Assembly: GCF_002104765.1 (NCBI RefSeq)
Contig: NZ_NCXM01000007.1
Coordinates: 1-64,000 of the forward strand
Length of the DNA stretch: 64,000 nucleotides
Reading direction: 5' to 3'
Source of the DNA: Mycolicibacterium vulneris
GTDB taxonomy: Bacteria; Actinomycetota; Actinomycetes; Mycobacteriales; Mycobacteriaceae
Within the stretch, counting starts at the first letter, position 1; each line of letters begins with the position of its first letter. A program made the position numbers and the translations under genes. Under the pieces are notes generated by a model. The model worked only from the letters and a program-made list of their open reading frames with translations. It did no database searches and was not told the DNA's origin. Shown piece after piece: positions 42,159 through 54,160 of this stretch.

Positions 42159-42983
42159 TCATGGCTTGCGCCACAGCACGCCGGTGCCGTCGATCTCCTC
42201 GATCTCTGCGGTCACGCCATGCTGCGTACGGTAGTCCGTCACCGCCTGGCGACAGGCATCGATGGCGTGGTAGTCGTCGATGATGCAGTAGCCCCCGGAC
42301 GACAGCCGCGGGTAGAGGGCATCGAGCGCCTGAATCGTCGACTCATAGAGATCGCCGTCCAGCCGCAACACGGCAATGCGATCAATCGGGGCATCCTGCA
42401 GTGTGTCCTTGAACCAACCTGGCACAAATCGAACCCGGTCATCGAGCAGTCCGTAGCCCTCGAAGTTCGCCCTGACCTGCTCCTGGGGCACCGCCAAGAC
42501 GGCAGCCGTATGCAATCTGATGCCTTTGTCCGCCCCGTAGTTTGCGGTGTCCGGCGGTGGCACCCCTTCGAACGAATCGCACAGCCACACCGATCGCTTC
42601 TCGTCTCCGTAAGCCGACAGCACCGCGCGCATCAAGATCGACGCACCACCGCGCCACACGCCGCACTCGACCAGATCGCCGGGAACGTCTTCTTTCAGAA
42701 TCGCCTCCACGCAGTTCTGCAAACTGGTCAGCCGCTGCATGCCGATCATCGTCAAGGCATCGGCCGGCCAGTCCAGACCGAGATCACGCGCCTGCTTGTT
42801 GAACGGACGCTTGCGCACCAGCATCAGGTTGCGGGTGCTGAAAAGGGGCCGCCCGAAGTAATTCCAGCCCACCGGCACCAACTCGTCGCTGCCGTACCGG
42901 GTGAGGTTACGTCGCAGCAGGTCAAGATATGCGGATCGGGTGTCGAGGAAAGGAGATCGCATGTCACGATCGGCAACGGTCAA
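42159..42983 (-). CDS. TylF/macrocin-type rhamnosyl O-methyltransferase
   Basis: A 274-residue paralogue of the gene at 38169. It has DLVECGVWRGGASILMRAVL, VWLCDSFEGVPPPDTANY and VLRLDGDLYESTIQALDALY with IIDDYHAIDAC. Start TTG 42983 with AAGGGG upstream; ATG 42962 is the alternative. Compared with the sister it has a seven-residue N-terminal insertion (MRSPFLD). Presence of two such close copies suggests successive methylations at different hydroxyls of the same deoxysugar, or relaxed duplication; sequence does not decide. Confidence 0.86.
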   Translation of the reverse strand: MTVADRDMRSPFLDTRSAYLDLLRRNLTRYGSDELVPVGWNYFGRPLFSTRNLMLVRKRPFNKQARDLGLDWPADALTMIGMQRLTSLQNCVEAILKEDVPGDLVECGVWRGGASILMRAVLSAYGDEKRSVWLCDSFEGVPPPDTANYGADKGIRLHTAAVLAVPQEQVRANFEGYGLLDDRVRFVPGWFKDTLQDAPIDRIAVLRLDGDLYESTIQALDALYPRLSSGGYCIIDDYHAIDACRQAVTDYRTQHGVTAEIEEIDGTGVLWRKP

Positions 42984-43198
42984 AGCTGGCCCCTTAGTTC
43001 AAATGAAGTACTGGCGGTGGGGCCGCGACAACGCCGAGACGGTCAGGGCGCATCGCATTTCCAACGAGCATGCCCGACCGGCCTCCTTGACCTACCCCCG
43101 TCTACCGGCTGACCATCCCTGCCCTACCGAATAGCAGCAACCATCATAAGCGTAAATTTGCGGCGGCCTCGGCACCGGACTCCGGGGGGCGACCGCCC

Positions 43199-44320
43199 TC
43201 AGCGGCGCCCGACATTTTCAACGACGGGACGGCCCGATTCGTTCGATATGCCCGTGGCGTCGGGTTGCCGGCCGATCCACTCGAGCAGGGCGCCCAGGCC
43301 CTCGTCGAGCGTGGACTTGGGCTGCCAGCCGAGCTCGGTCTGCGCCGGCTCGATGTCGCAACTCGCCGCGCGCACATCGCCGTCGCGGAACTTCGCGACG
43401 ACGACCGGTTCGGGCGCGCCACACATGGCGGCGACCTTGTTGGCCAGCTCATGAATGGTTGTCGCCTCGCCGGAGCCGATGTCCAGGCAGCGCGGCCGGG
43501 TTGCCGGCCGCTGCACGGCCGCGAACAGCGCGTCGACGACGGCGTCGATGTAGACGAAGTCGCGCACGATCCGGCCGTCCTCGTAGACCTCGAGCGCCAG
43601 CCCCTGCCGCGCCAGCCGCGCGAACAACGCGACGATCCCGGTGTACGAATTGGTCAATGACTGGCCGGGGCCATAGACATTCTGCAGGCGCAGCACGCTG
43701 AGGTTGGTGTCGTGCGCGGCCGTCCAGGCGGCCAACAGGTGCTCCTGGGCCAGTTTGGTCGCGGCGTACACGTTGGTGGGCCGGGGCTCCGTCCGGTCCG
43801 CGCGGCTGGGCAACGGCACCGCCTGTTCGCCCGCCGGTCCCTGCGGATCCCAGATACCCGCCACCAACTGCGCGTGGCTGCGGGGTTTCGGATAAAAGAT
43901 GTGCGCGCCGGACTGCCACGCGCCCTCGCCATAGACCGCCCTGGACGACGCCAGGACCAGTTGCTCGGGCACGATCCCCGAACGGCTCAGGGCGTCGAGA
44001 AGTTGAGTGGTTCCCACGACGTTCACCGAGCCGTGGCGCGTCGCCTCGGAGAGCGACTGCGCGGTTCCGGTCTCGGCCGCCAGATGGATGATTTGCGACG
44101 GGCGGAACAACCGCAACACGGCGTCCCAATCGGGCGCATGGGTGACGTCGCCGGTGAACAGCCGCACGGTTGGCGGCAGCTCGATCGGCCGGCCACCGCC
44201 GTGCACCTGCGGGTGCAAGACGTCCATCACCGCGACGTCGTATCCGGCCTCGACGAGGCGGTGTGAGAGCGCCGACCCGATGAATCCTGCCCCACCACTG
44301 ATGAGCACGGACGCTGACAA
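43199..44320 (-). CDS. NAD-dependent nucleotide-sugar epimerase/reductase
   Basis: A 373-residue extended SDR. SGGAGFIGSALSHRL is the NAD site, LASSRAVYGEGAW supplies the catalytic Ser, and YAATK the Tyr and Lys. A long insertion between these (about 50 residues, with PKPRSHAQLVAGIWDP) separates Ser from Tyr more than usual. Start TTG 44320, after AAAGG at 10 bases. In a GPL context a likely role is forming the activated 6-deoxytalose (4-keto reduction of a dTDP-deoxyhexulose) or another hapten sugar; this is inference from neighbours. Confidence 0.78.
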   Translation of the reverse strand: MSASVLISGGAGFIGSALSHRLVEAGYDVAVMDVLHPQVHGGGRPIELPPTVRLFTGDVTHAPDWDAVLRLFRPSQIIHLAAETGTAQSLSEATRHGSVNVVGTTQLLDALSRSGIVPEQLVLASSRAVYGEGAWQSGAHIFYPKPRSHAQLVAGIWDPQGPAGEQAVPLPSRADRTEPRPTNVYAATKLAQEHLLAAWTAAHDTNLSVLRLQNVYGPGQSLTNSYTGIVALFARLARQGLALEVYEDGRIVRDFVYIDAVVDALFAAVQRPATRPRCLDIGSGEATTIHELANKVAAMCGAPEPVVVAKFRDGDVRAASCDIEPAQTELGWQPKSTLDEGLGALLEWIGRQPDATGISNESGRPVVENVGRR

Positions 44321-44488
44321 GAATCGACGCCTTTCTTTCGTATGCCGAGGAACTCAGACAACCGGCACGCGTCGCCGCGCGGTCCGGTCGATCATAACGG
44401 GCACTCTGCGCGGCATCAGAGGATTGTGTGAAGCGGAACGAGGCACGGCGAAAATGGCCCGAAACGCGCGAAAGGCCCGCGAATGGCT

Positions 44489-45487
44489 CTAGGCCCAAGT
44501 CCCCCGGTGTCGATGTGCCATGGCAAAGGCCTCCATCACCGGCCGCGCGACGGCGGGGCGGAGGATACGAAAGAGCACACTGTTCGACAGACCGTCAAAG
44601 TCCTCGAACGCCTTACGGAAATCCCGCTCACTTTCCCGGTAAGACGCGAAAACGCGGTCCAACGTTGACATGTCGAGAGGATCGTCCTGCGCGGCCTCAC
44701 GGAACGCTTCGTGGACCACGGAAATCCAATCCGTGCCGAAGAGGTCCGTTACCGGCCCGCGGTGCCGTTGGCGATGGAGACCGGGATTGAGGAACTCCTC
44801 GACAGCGCCATCGTTCTGGGTGTGCAGCTCGACCGGCAACTCGGTGGAGATTCGCTTCATTTCCCGGCGCCAGTCATCGAGAAGGTTCGCGTAGTCGACG
44901 AATACGCGGGGCACGCCGCGAGTGTTTCGCTCGGCGAGGATGTTGCATTTCAGCCACAAGGCGCTCGCGAGCGCAGGAGAGACGTGCCAGGACTTCACAA
45001 TCGACGAAATGACCTCTTGCGGATGCCGTACGGCGATGACCGACGCGATGTCGAAACCCGCCTGACGCGCCGCCTCGAACCACAGGTCGGACAGAGTCGT
45101 GATCCTGGGCTCCTTGATCACCACCAGCGGCGCCGCGGGCAGGGTGGACATATACGCAGCGATCTTCGCGACGCAGGCTTTGCTCTCGCCGGGATCGACC
45201 GCGCCGTCGTCCAGAAACCGCAATGACGGGTCATACCAATTGGTTCCGAGTCGGCGCAGGATCGTCTCGTTGAGCGATATGGCAGCCCGCGGCTCCCAGT
45301 AGCCAAGCGGATTGTTCGCGTCGGCGCCCAACATCGCAGCCGGAAGCGCGCCACCGCACAGCGAGAGCACCCGGGTGAGCGCCGAGGTTCCGGACCGTTG
45401 CGGCCCGAGCACGAACAACACAACCGGACGGGCGCCGAAGTAAATGGCGGCGTGTCCGGCGGGTTTGTTCGTCCTGGCCAATCTCAT
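44489..45487 (-). CDS. Sulfotransferase-family protein (P-loop, PAPS-dependent type)
   Basis: A 332-residue protein with the sulfotransferase fold. The 5'-phosphosulfate P-loop is GPQRSGTSALTRVL (~28-41) and the 3'-phosphate motif IAVRHPQEVISSIV (~151-164) carries the expected Arg and Ser. Downstream VFVDYANLLDDWRREM is typical of bacterial sulfotransferases. I chose ATG 45487, six codons inside the longest frame. It lies in the GPL core-decoration run between an epimerase and an acyltransferase, so a sulfated GPL or related glycolipid is the natural substrate guess; M. fortuitum-type sulfated GPLs are known. Substrate is inferred only. Confidence 0.82.
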   Translation of the reverse strand: MRLARTNKPAGHAAIYFGARPVVLFVLGPQRSGTSALTRVLSLCGGALPAAMLGADANNPLGYWEPRAAISLNETILRRLGTNWYDPSLRFLDDGAVDPGESKACVAKIAAYMSTLPAAPLVVIKEPRITTLSDLWFEAARQAGFDIASVIAVRHPQEVISSIVKSWHVSPALASALWLKCNILAERNTRGVPRVFVDYANLLDDWRREMKRISTELPVELHTQNDGAVEEFLNPGLHRQRHRGPVTDLFGTDWISVVHEAFREAAQDDPLDMSTLDRVFASYRESERDFRKAFEDFDGLSNSVLFRILRPAVARPVMEAFAMAHRHRGTWA

Positions 45488-46096
45488 CTCATCGGAACCT
45501 TTCACTCCTCGTACGTCTGGCCGACTTCCGGAATTCGGTTGTTATTCATGCCTTTCCGACTTGATGCAGGCCCACTCGACGGACGCGCAGCAATCACCGG
45601 AGCTAACCCGAGTGCACACAACCTCAGATCTCTCAACATCTTTGGCGAAAGAAGGAGACTCTTTACCGAACTCCTCATGCGGAGTCAGGTCTGACTTGCG
45701 ACCGTCAACTGCGCCCCCCGGGTCCGTTTCGTCGGATCATTACGCCCGCTAAGGACTATAGCCGGGAGCAACAGAATGGGACACCATTTTTACGAATCCG
45801 TTTCGCTTACTTAACATTTGAACGACGGTCGTGCAGATCGTCCACGACGGCATCAGTTGTTATGCCCGGTGCGCAATTGGAGGAGCAACCCGGCAAGCCA
45901 TATCCGCAGACTTATGCGGCAGCCTTCGACAGATCGGCCGCGCATTCCACGAATGCAGCATGGTTACTCTAACAACATTCTCGGCCACCGGGCGCCAACC
46001 ACGCCGAAACAAGTTTTGGTGGTGACGACGGAGCTGACCAGTGCGACCCCGTCCCCCGGGAGCCGAGCGCGTGAAATGCGGGAACTCGTCAGCGCC
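45488..46096. other. Intergenic region between acyltransferase and sulfotransferase genes
   Basis: About 600 bp, AT-richer than the flanking genes, with no supportable gene. A short hairpin (CCGCA / TGCGG) lies near 45906-45921. The promoter of the sulfotransferase gene is expected here but I see no clean -35/-10. Confidence 0.4.
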
Positions 46097-47269
46097 CTAT
46101 TCGGGCGAGACGGCGTCCGCGACCGGTTGTGCATCCACGCGGGGGTCGCCCAGCCCGCGGGACCTGCGCTTGAAGCGCGATTTGAGCGAAAGCGCGCGCT
46201 TTTCCACCAGGAACCAGCTGAGTGCTGCCAGCGGGAGCGTGGCGACGGCGGCGACGACCGCGAATGCCAGCGGATGCAGGAAGCCCAGCCCGCAGATGAC
46301 CAGCAGCTGTTGCATCGGCCATGCGTAGATGTAGACGCCATAAGAAAGGTCGGTACGCAACCGCAGGCGCCTGTTGTGGATCAGCGCGCCCGAAACAACG
46401 ACGGCGTAGGCCAGCGGAAGCGCGGCGAGTATCCGATAGTTGGGCATTAGCAAACCGGCCACCACGACGATGACAGCGCTCAAGGCCACCAGGGACCACC
46501 GGGCGGGTATCACGTCCCGAAACTCGTGCAGTACGGCGCCTGCCGCAAACACCAGCGCGAAACGCGTAATCATCTGGGCAAACGTCGGCACCGCCGAGAC
46601 CGGGTAGGACACCAGCACCGCGGCCCCGAGGAAGAGCGCGAACACCACCGGCGCGGGCCAGCGGCGATTGAGTAGGCCGGCTGTGCCGGCGACGGCAACG
46701 GCGATGTAGCAGAACAACTCGAATATCAGGGTCCACAGGACCCCGTCCCAGACATGCGGAAACGGGACATTGCTCGGCGTTCCGTCGATGCCGGCGTGGT
46801 AGACGTTCAACACTGCGTTGTTCAGCCAGTACGTGACCGGCGCGGGTGACAGCAGCAACTTGAGTGCCGAACCCCCTTGGATCGCCACACCGATCGGGGC
46901 GATGACGAAGGCCACGAGCGCCAGGCACACCCATAGTCCAGGAAAGATGCGCAGCACCCGGGCGACGAAGTACTCGCGGAGTTGGGGGTTGCGGACCCAG
47001 CTCGAGGTGATGAGGAAGCCCGAGACTACGAAAAAACCGTCGACCCACCCTTGCGTGAGCAGCTGTTCAACCGGAGGGTGCAACTTGCGGCCGGTGAGTG
47101 GCCAGGAGTGTTCCAGGATGACACCGGACGCCATCACCAATCGCCAGACGTTCAGGGCGTTGTTCCGGGCGTCGAATACCTGCGCGAGTGTCGGCCCTTG
47201 CGTGCGTGGCCGCTGAGGCCGGCCGTTTCCAACGGACCTAGCCTCACGGAGTTTGGGGTCCGCACTCAT
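46097..47269 (-). CDS. Membrane O-acyltransferase, GPL acetyltransferase type (Atf1-like)
   Basis: A 390-residue acyltransferase-3 family integral membrane protein with about ten hydrophobic segments. The family's catalytic His lies in ASGVILEHSWPLTG (~42-55); other marks are GFFVVSGFLITSSW and YFVARVLRIFPGLW (Arg-containing motif), and the C-terminal LSYGVYIYAWPMQQLL. I chose ATG 47269 because GGGAG lies six bases upstream. Atf1 in M. smegmatis and M. abscessus acetylates the 6-deoxytalose of GPL; the position in this locus supports the same job here. A long basic, Arg/Ser tail follows the last TM segment. Confidence 0.85.
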   Translation of the reverse strand: MSADPKLREARSVGNGRPQRPRTQGPTLAQVFDARNNALNVWRLVMASGVILEHSWPLTGRKLHPPVEQLLTQGWVDGFFVVSGFLITSSWVRNPQLREYFVARVLRIFPGLWVCLALVAFVIAPIGVAIQGGSALKLLLSPAPVTYWLNNAVLNVYHAGIDGTPSNVPFPHVWDGVLWTLIFELFCYIAVAVAGTAGLLNRRWPAPVVFALFLGAAVLVSYPVSAVPTFAQMITRFALVFAAGAVLHEFRDVIPARWSLVALSAVIVVVAGLLMPNYRILAALPLAYAVVVSGALIHNRRLRLRTDLSYGVYIYAWPMQQLLVICGLGFLHPLAFAVVAAVATLPLAALSWFLVEKRALSLKSRFKRRSRGLGDPRVDAQPVADAVSPE

Positions 47270-47483
47270 CGGAGTCTCCCGCTGCACATTAGACCGGGCA
47301 GCCCGCCCTTGCCCGCCCGCAATGCGCCCGCATGCACACCAGTGTGGACTACGCCCGAGAACATCCGGATCAGGCTACACCCAGAGCCAGCCGTAAATTT
47401 TTAGCCAAAACCGCCGTGTTGTCGGCCTACCGTCCCAACTGCTTGCAATGGCAGGCTCGCCGCTCGTTTGCTTGCCGAGCGCG

Positions 47484-48770
47484 TCAGCCGGCGACGGCTC
47501 CCTGCTCGTAGAACGGCGCCCCGAACTCGGTGACCGCCCGGAATCCGCGTTTGCGTGCCTTCTCCGCGGCCCTGCGGATCAGCGCGTAAATGCCCACGAA
47601 CGCCGCGTGATCGGACATCACCAGGGGCGTCAGCAGTCGGTTGTGCACCAGCGAGAACGCCACTCCCGAGTCGGGGTCGGCCCACCCGAGCGAACCGCCC
47701 ATCCCGACGTGACCGAAGCCGGGCATCACGCCGCCGATCGGCAGACTGTGGTAACCCAGGTGGAAAGCCAAGGGCACGTAGAGGTTTCGATCCGGCCGCA
47801 GGCTGCGCTCGCCGGTCAGACCCGCGACCAGGTTGCGAGAGAGGAATCGGAAGCCGTCAACCTCGCCGCCGTTGGCGATGGCGCCGTACATCCGAGCCAG
47901 GCCGCGCGCCGTGGCCACCCCGTTGGCGGCCGGGATCTCCGCGTCCAGCAGCGGAATGTCGCCTTGGACGGCGCCGACCAGGCCCTTGAAATACATCGAC
48001 CGGTACGCCCCGGACATCTCATTGGCGACCTTGCGGGTCACATAGCTGAGGACCGGATTACCGATCAGGTTCTGCGGGCAGATGATCTCGGCGACCCGCG
48101 TCGGCGCCTCAGCCGGCGGCCGGCCGAGGTGCAGGCCGTCGGTGCCCAGTGGCTCGGCGAGTTCCTCGCGGATCAGCCTGGCCATGCCCTTACCGGTGAC
48201 GGCCCGACCGAGGCCCGACATTAGCCACCCGAACGTCAGCGCGTGATACGCCGATTTGCCCAACAGCCGTCCCGGAGCCGCCGCGGCCAGCTTCTGCTCC
48301 ATCACGACGTGATCGAGCAGTTCTTCCTTGGTGGCGCCGCGCAGGCCCGACAGGCCGGCCTGGTGCCGCATCACCTGGCGCACGGTCATGTCGGCCTTGC
48401 CGTTGGCCGCGAATTCGGGCCAGTATTCGGCGACGGGCGCGTCGTAGTCGATCAGCCCCCGGTCAACAAGGCGATGGATGACAGTCGCGGCCATCCCCTT
48501 GGTCGCCGAAAACACCATGGGCGCGGTGTTTTCCGTCCACGGCCGCTGGCCACCCCGGTCGGCCCAACCTGTCCAGACGTCGACGACGGGCTGGCCGTCC
48601 ACATAGACGGCCAGCGCCCCGCCCCCGAACCGGCGAGCCGGAAACATGCCGGCGAAGCTACGAACGACGCAACCGAAGTGTGAGTCCGCCGCGCCGGACA
48701 CACGATGACCTGCGTCAAGGTCATCGTGGACACGGACCGCGCGTCGATCGACTCGGGTATCCACCGTCAC
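47484..48770 (-). CDS. lipL: Beta-lactamase-family esterase, LipL-like
   Basis: About 428 residues of the serine beta-lactamase/class C-like esterase family (family VIII). The nucleophile motif S-x-x-K is FSATKGM; the Tyr motif is SAYHALTFGW; HVGMGGSLGWADP provides the third motif. The order lipL-meaB-mutB-mutA here matches Rv1497-Rv1492 of M. tuberculosis. The start is uncertain: GTG 48770 or 48764 gives the N-terminus TVDTRVDRRAV that I recall for LipL, while GTG 48701 begins close to the folded domain. It hydrolyses short-chain esters or lipids; it is not evidently part of GPL synthesis. Confidence 0.82.
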   Translation of the reverse strand: MTVDTRVDRRAVRVHDDLDAGHRVSGAADSHFGCVVRSFAGMFPARRFGGGALAVYVDGQPVVDVWTGWADRGGQRPWTENTAPMVFSATKGMAATVIHRLVDRGLIDYDAPVAEYWPEFAANGKADMTVRQVMRHQAGLSGLRGATKEELLDHVVMEQKLAAAAPGRLLGKSAYHALTFGWLMSGLGRAVTGKGMARLIREELAEPLGTDGLHLGRPPAEAPTRVAEIICPQNLIGNPVLSYVTRKVANEMSGAYRSMYFKGLVGAVQGDIPLLDAEIPAANGVATARGLARMYGAIANGGEVDGFRFLSRNLVAGLTGERSLRPDRNLYVPLAFHLGYHSLPIGGVMPGFGHVGMGGSLGWADPDSGVAFSLVHNRLLTPLVMSDHAAFVGIYALIRRAAEKARKRGFRAVTEFGAPFYEQGAVAG

Positions 48771-48833
48771 ACTTTGGAATTTAGTTGGGTCACACACCCC
48801 GCCGGAGCGGAATCGAAATAATTTACCTATCCG

Positions 48834-49823
48834 TTAGCTCGACGCGGCCGTTAATATTTGCTCGGCCGCCAGCGCGGGAGTTAGCTCCCCCGCCTTGACC
48901 TTTCGCTCCACGTCGGCGCGGATCTCGCGCACCGCCGGGCTGGTCAACAGCCGGTCCAGCACCGTGTCGCGCACCATCTGCCAGGTCCAGTCGACCAGCT
49001 GGGCCCGGCGGCGCGCCTCGAACTGCCCCGCCTCGCTGAGGACCTGCCGATGACGTTCGACGGTGTCCCACAATTCCTTCAGGCCCGTCCCCTCGGCCGC
49101 GCTCATCGTGAGAACGGGCGGCCGCCACAGCGTTTCGCGCGGATGTATCAGCCGGATCGCCCCGGACAGCTCGCGGGCGGCCGAGCGAGCCTCGGCGAGA
49201 TGATCGCCGTCGGCCTTGTTCACCACGACGATGTCGGCCAGCTCCAGCACACCCTTTTTGATGCCCTGCAGCTGATCACCGCCGCGGGCCAGGGTGAGCA
49301 GCACGAAGGTGTCGACCATGTTGGCCACCGTCACCTCGGACTGACCGACCCCGACGGTCTCGATCAGGATCACGTCGAAGCCGGCGGCCTCCAGCAGCAC
49401 CGCCGTTTCGCGCGTCGCCTTGGCCACCCCGCCCAGGGTGCCCGAGGTGGGCGAGGGCCGAATGTAGGCATCCGGATGCATTGCCAGGCGGGCCATCCGG
49501 GTCTTGTCGCCGAGGATCGAGCCGCCGGTGCGCGTCGACGACGGGTCGACGGCCAGCACCGCCACCCGATGGCCCAGCTCGATCAGATGCATGCCGAGGG
49601 CCTCGATGCTGGTGGACTTCCCCACCCCCGGGATCCCGGTGATGCCGACCCGAAACGCGTTACCCGAGTCCGGCGTCAGCTCCAGCAGCAGCCGCTGCGC
49701 CTTCTCGCGGTGGTCGGCGCGGGTGGACTCCATCAGCGTGATGGCGCGCGGCAGCGCCGCGCGGTCACCGCTGCGGACCGCCTCGGCCAAATCCTCGACG
49801 GAGTCGTTCCGTTGGGAAGCCAT
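48834..49823 (-). CDS. meaB: MeaB-type GTPase, methylmalonyl-CoA mutase chaperone
   Basis: A 329-residue G3E-type P-loop GTPase that protects and reloads methylmalonyl-CoA mutase with adenosylcobalamin (older name argK). It shows Walker A GIPGVGKSTS (~63), VDPSSTRTGGSILGDKTRM (switch region), IETVGVGQSE (~155) and VVNKADGD (base recognition). Its ATG 49823 is immediately next to the mutB stop with no gap. In M. tuberculosis the mazEF4 toxin-antitoxin pair lies between these two genes; it is absent here. Confidence 0.93.
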   Translation of the reverse strand: MASQRNDSVEDLAEAVRSGDRAALPRAITLMESTRADHREKAQRLLLELTPDSGNAFRVGITGIPGVGKSTSIEALGMHLIELGHRVAVLAVDPSSTRTGGSILGDKTRMARLAMHPDAYIRPSPTSGTLGGVAKATRETAVLLEAAGFDVILIETVGVGQSEVTVANMVDTFVLLTLARGGDQLQGIKKGVLELADIVVVNKADGDHLAEARSAARELSGAIRLIHPRETLWRPPVLTMSAAEGTGLKELWDTVERHRQVLSEAGQFEARRRAQLVDWTWQMVRDTVLDRLLTSPAVREIRADVERKVKAGELTPALAAEQILTAASS

Positions 49824-52097
<2,274 letters not shown>

Positions 52098-52102
52098 CGT
52101 GT

Positions 52103-53980
52103 CTACGCCCCCAGCCTCGTGAGGAGATCCGACAAAGCTTCGACCGCATTGATTTTCGCGGTCAGGAATTGGTCCGGTTGGTGCTCGGCGTCGGCAACGG
52201 CCTTGTCGGGGCCGGCCAGATAGACCCGCGTGATTCCGGCGCCGCGGGCCGCCTGTACGACGTCGGACGCCTCATCCTGGTAGCGCTTGTCGGTGCCACA
52301 GATGACCGCCGCCGATGGTGACCCCGCGTCGGCCACCGCCGACGCGATGCCGTCGGCGTCGACGGTTCCGGGGTTGATCGCCTCGATGCCGCCGGACGCC
52401 AGCAGGTTCGAGGCGAACGTGGCGCGGATGTTGTTCTCGGCCAACGGCCCCAGCGGCAACAACAGCACCTGCGGGCGGGAGCCGGTGCGGGCCAGGTAGG
52501 CGTCCGACCGGTCCCGCAGCGCCTCGAACTCCGCGGCGTAGCGCACCAGTTTCCCGGCGGCGAGCGGCGAATACGTCGAGTCGCTTTGCGGCAGCGGCGC
52601 TTCGGTGAGGTTCGGGAATTCGTTGACGCCGGTGATCGCGGTCCTACGGTGCGCGATGTCGTCGGTGCGGCGTGCGGCCACCTCGGCGATCTGCCCGGCG
52701 ATGAAGTCGCGGGCTTGCGTGAATCCGCCGTGCTTCTCGATGGCCTGGAACTGTTCCCAGGCCTGCTCGGCCAGGCGTTGAGTGAGGTCCTCGACGAACC
52801 ACGAGCCACCGGCCGGGTCCAGCACGCGGCCCACGTGCGACTCCTCGAGAAGCAGCAGTTGCGTGTTGCGGGCGATGCGGCGGGCGAAACTCGTTGCGAC
52901 GTCTGGGAATCCGCCGTCGATCGCGACGTCGAACGGGAACACCAGCAGGGAGTCGGCGCCACCGACACCGGCGCCGAAGGCGGCCAGGGTGCAGCGCAGC
53001 ATGTTCACCCACGGGTCACGCTGAGTCATCATCGGTAGCGATGTCTCGGCATGGATGACGGCCGCGCCGGCATCCGGGTCGCCGACGACCTCGGCGACCC
53101 GCGCCCACAGGTTGCGCGCCGCACGGAACTTGGCGATGGTCATGAACTGGTCGTCATCGGCGGCGAACCGGAAGCTGATCTGCCGCAACGCCTGGCCGAT
53201 CGACAACCCCGATTCGGTGAGCACCCGCAGGTAACTCACCGCGGCCGCGACACTGGCCGCCAGCTCCCACGTCGCGTTGGCACCGAGGTTGTGGAACGCG
53301 GGCCCGTCGACGGTGATCGCGCGCACGCCGGTGTGCTCGGCGGCCCGCTTGGCCACGGCGACCACGTCGTCGATGTTCGGCGCGGGCCGCTCGCTCAGGG
53401 CCGCGCTCAGCGGGTCGCCGCCCAGGTCGATCGACAGCGTGGCGCGCTGGTCGGGTTCCACACCGTCCGCCACCGCCAGCATCGCGTCGCTGGCCGCCGG
53501 GTAATCGGCACCGGCCTCGAGGATCAGCGGCGCCATGCTCAGGTAGACACCCTCGAGCGTGTCCGCGAGCTGATCGGGCGCCACGCCCGACTCCCCGATC
53601 CGCAGGACCAGGGCGCCGGCCCCGTTGCCGAGCGCGTCGAGCACCGCGGAGTTGACGTCCTTGGCCGCGACGCCGGGCACCGGGGTGGCCGGGAAGGCCT
53701 CGGCGACCTTCCAGCCGGACTTGACGTCGCGCAGCGCGTCGCCGCCGCGCACAAAAGGCCACTCGCCCGGCAGCGGCGGTTCCGGCAGTTCATCGAGCGC
53801 GGTGTAGAGCGCGCGGACCGCAATCCCGTCATACGTCGGGGTTTCCAGCAGCCGCTCGGGCGCGTCCCCCAACTGCTCGGGGTCCTTCCGGGTGCTTTTA
53901 GCCAGCACTCCGGCGACCGCACTGCGCCAACGCCCGCGAACCTGCTCCAGGTCGTCGAGCTCGGGTACATCAATGGACAC
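52103..53980 (-). CDS. mutA: Methylmalonyl-CoA mutase small subunit
   Basis: A 625-residue non-catalytic partner of MutB with the same barrel fold: [12 protein letters not shown] near the N-terminus and [26 protein letters not shown] later. The C-terminal domain lacks the DxHxxG cobalamin ligand motif present in MutB, as expected for the beta subunit. I chose GTG 53980 because AGGGAG lies seven bases upstream and the family N-terminus starts there; the frame stays open nearly 300 codons further with no family content. It is divergently placed from the TVP38 gene, as in M. tuberculosis. Confidence 0.93.
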   Translation of the reverse strand: MSIDVPELDDLEQVRGRWRSAVAGVLAKSTRKDPEQLGDAPERLLETPTYDGIAVRALYTALDELPEPPLPGEWPFVRGGDALRDVKSGWKVAEAFPATPVPGVAAKDVNSAVLDALGNGAGALVLRIGESGVAPDQLADTLEGVYLSMAPLILEAGADYPAASDAMLAVADGVEPDQRATLSIDLGGDPLSAALSERPAPNIDDVVAVAKRAAEHTGVRAITVDGPAFHNLGANATWELAASVAAAVSYLRVLTESGLSIGQALRQISFRFAADDDQFMTIAKFRAARNLWARVAEVVGDPDAGAAVIHAETSLPMMTQRDPWVNMLRCTLAAFGAGVGGADSLLVFPFDVAIDGGFPDVATSFARRIARNTQLLLLEESHVGRVLDPAGGSWFVEDLTQRLAEQAWEQFQAIEKHGGFTQARDFIAGQIAEVAARRTDDIAHRRTAITGVNEFPNLTEAPLPQSDSTYSPLAAGKLVRYAAEFEALRDRSDAYLARTGSRPQVLLLPLGPLAENNIRATFASNLLASGGIEAINPGTVDADGIASAVADAGSPSAAVICGTDKRYQDEASDVVQAARGAGITRVYLAGPDKAVADAEHQPDQFLTAKINAVEALSDLLTRLGA

Positions 53981-54160
53981 CGATTGCTCCCTTTTCCCAG
54001 CATTTGGGCTACAGCTCTGGGGATACCACTTAGCTACTGAGGCTAATTGATGACCGCTCGTCGCTAAAAACCGCCAGGTGCGGCGAGCAGGCCCGATTCC
54101 CGGTGAAACGCCAGCCTCGGGAAACGGCTTATTCGTCTGCGCCCCGTACCCTAGGAAGGC

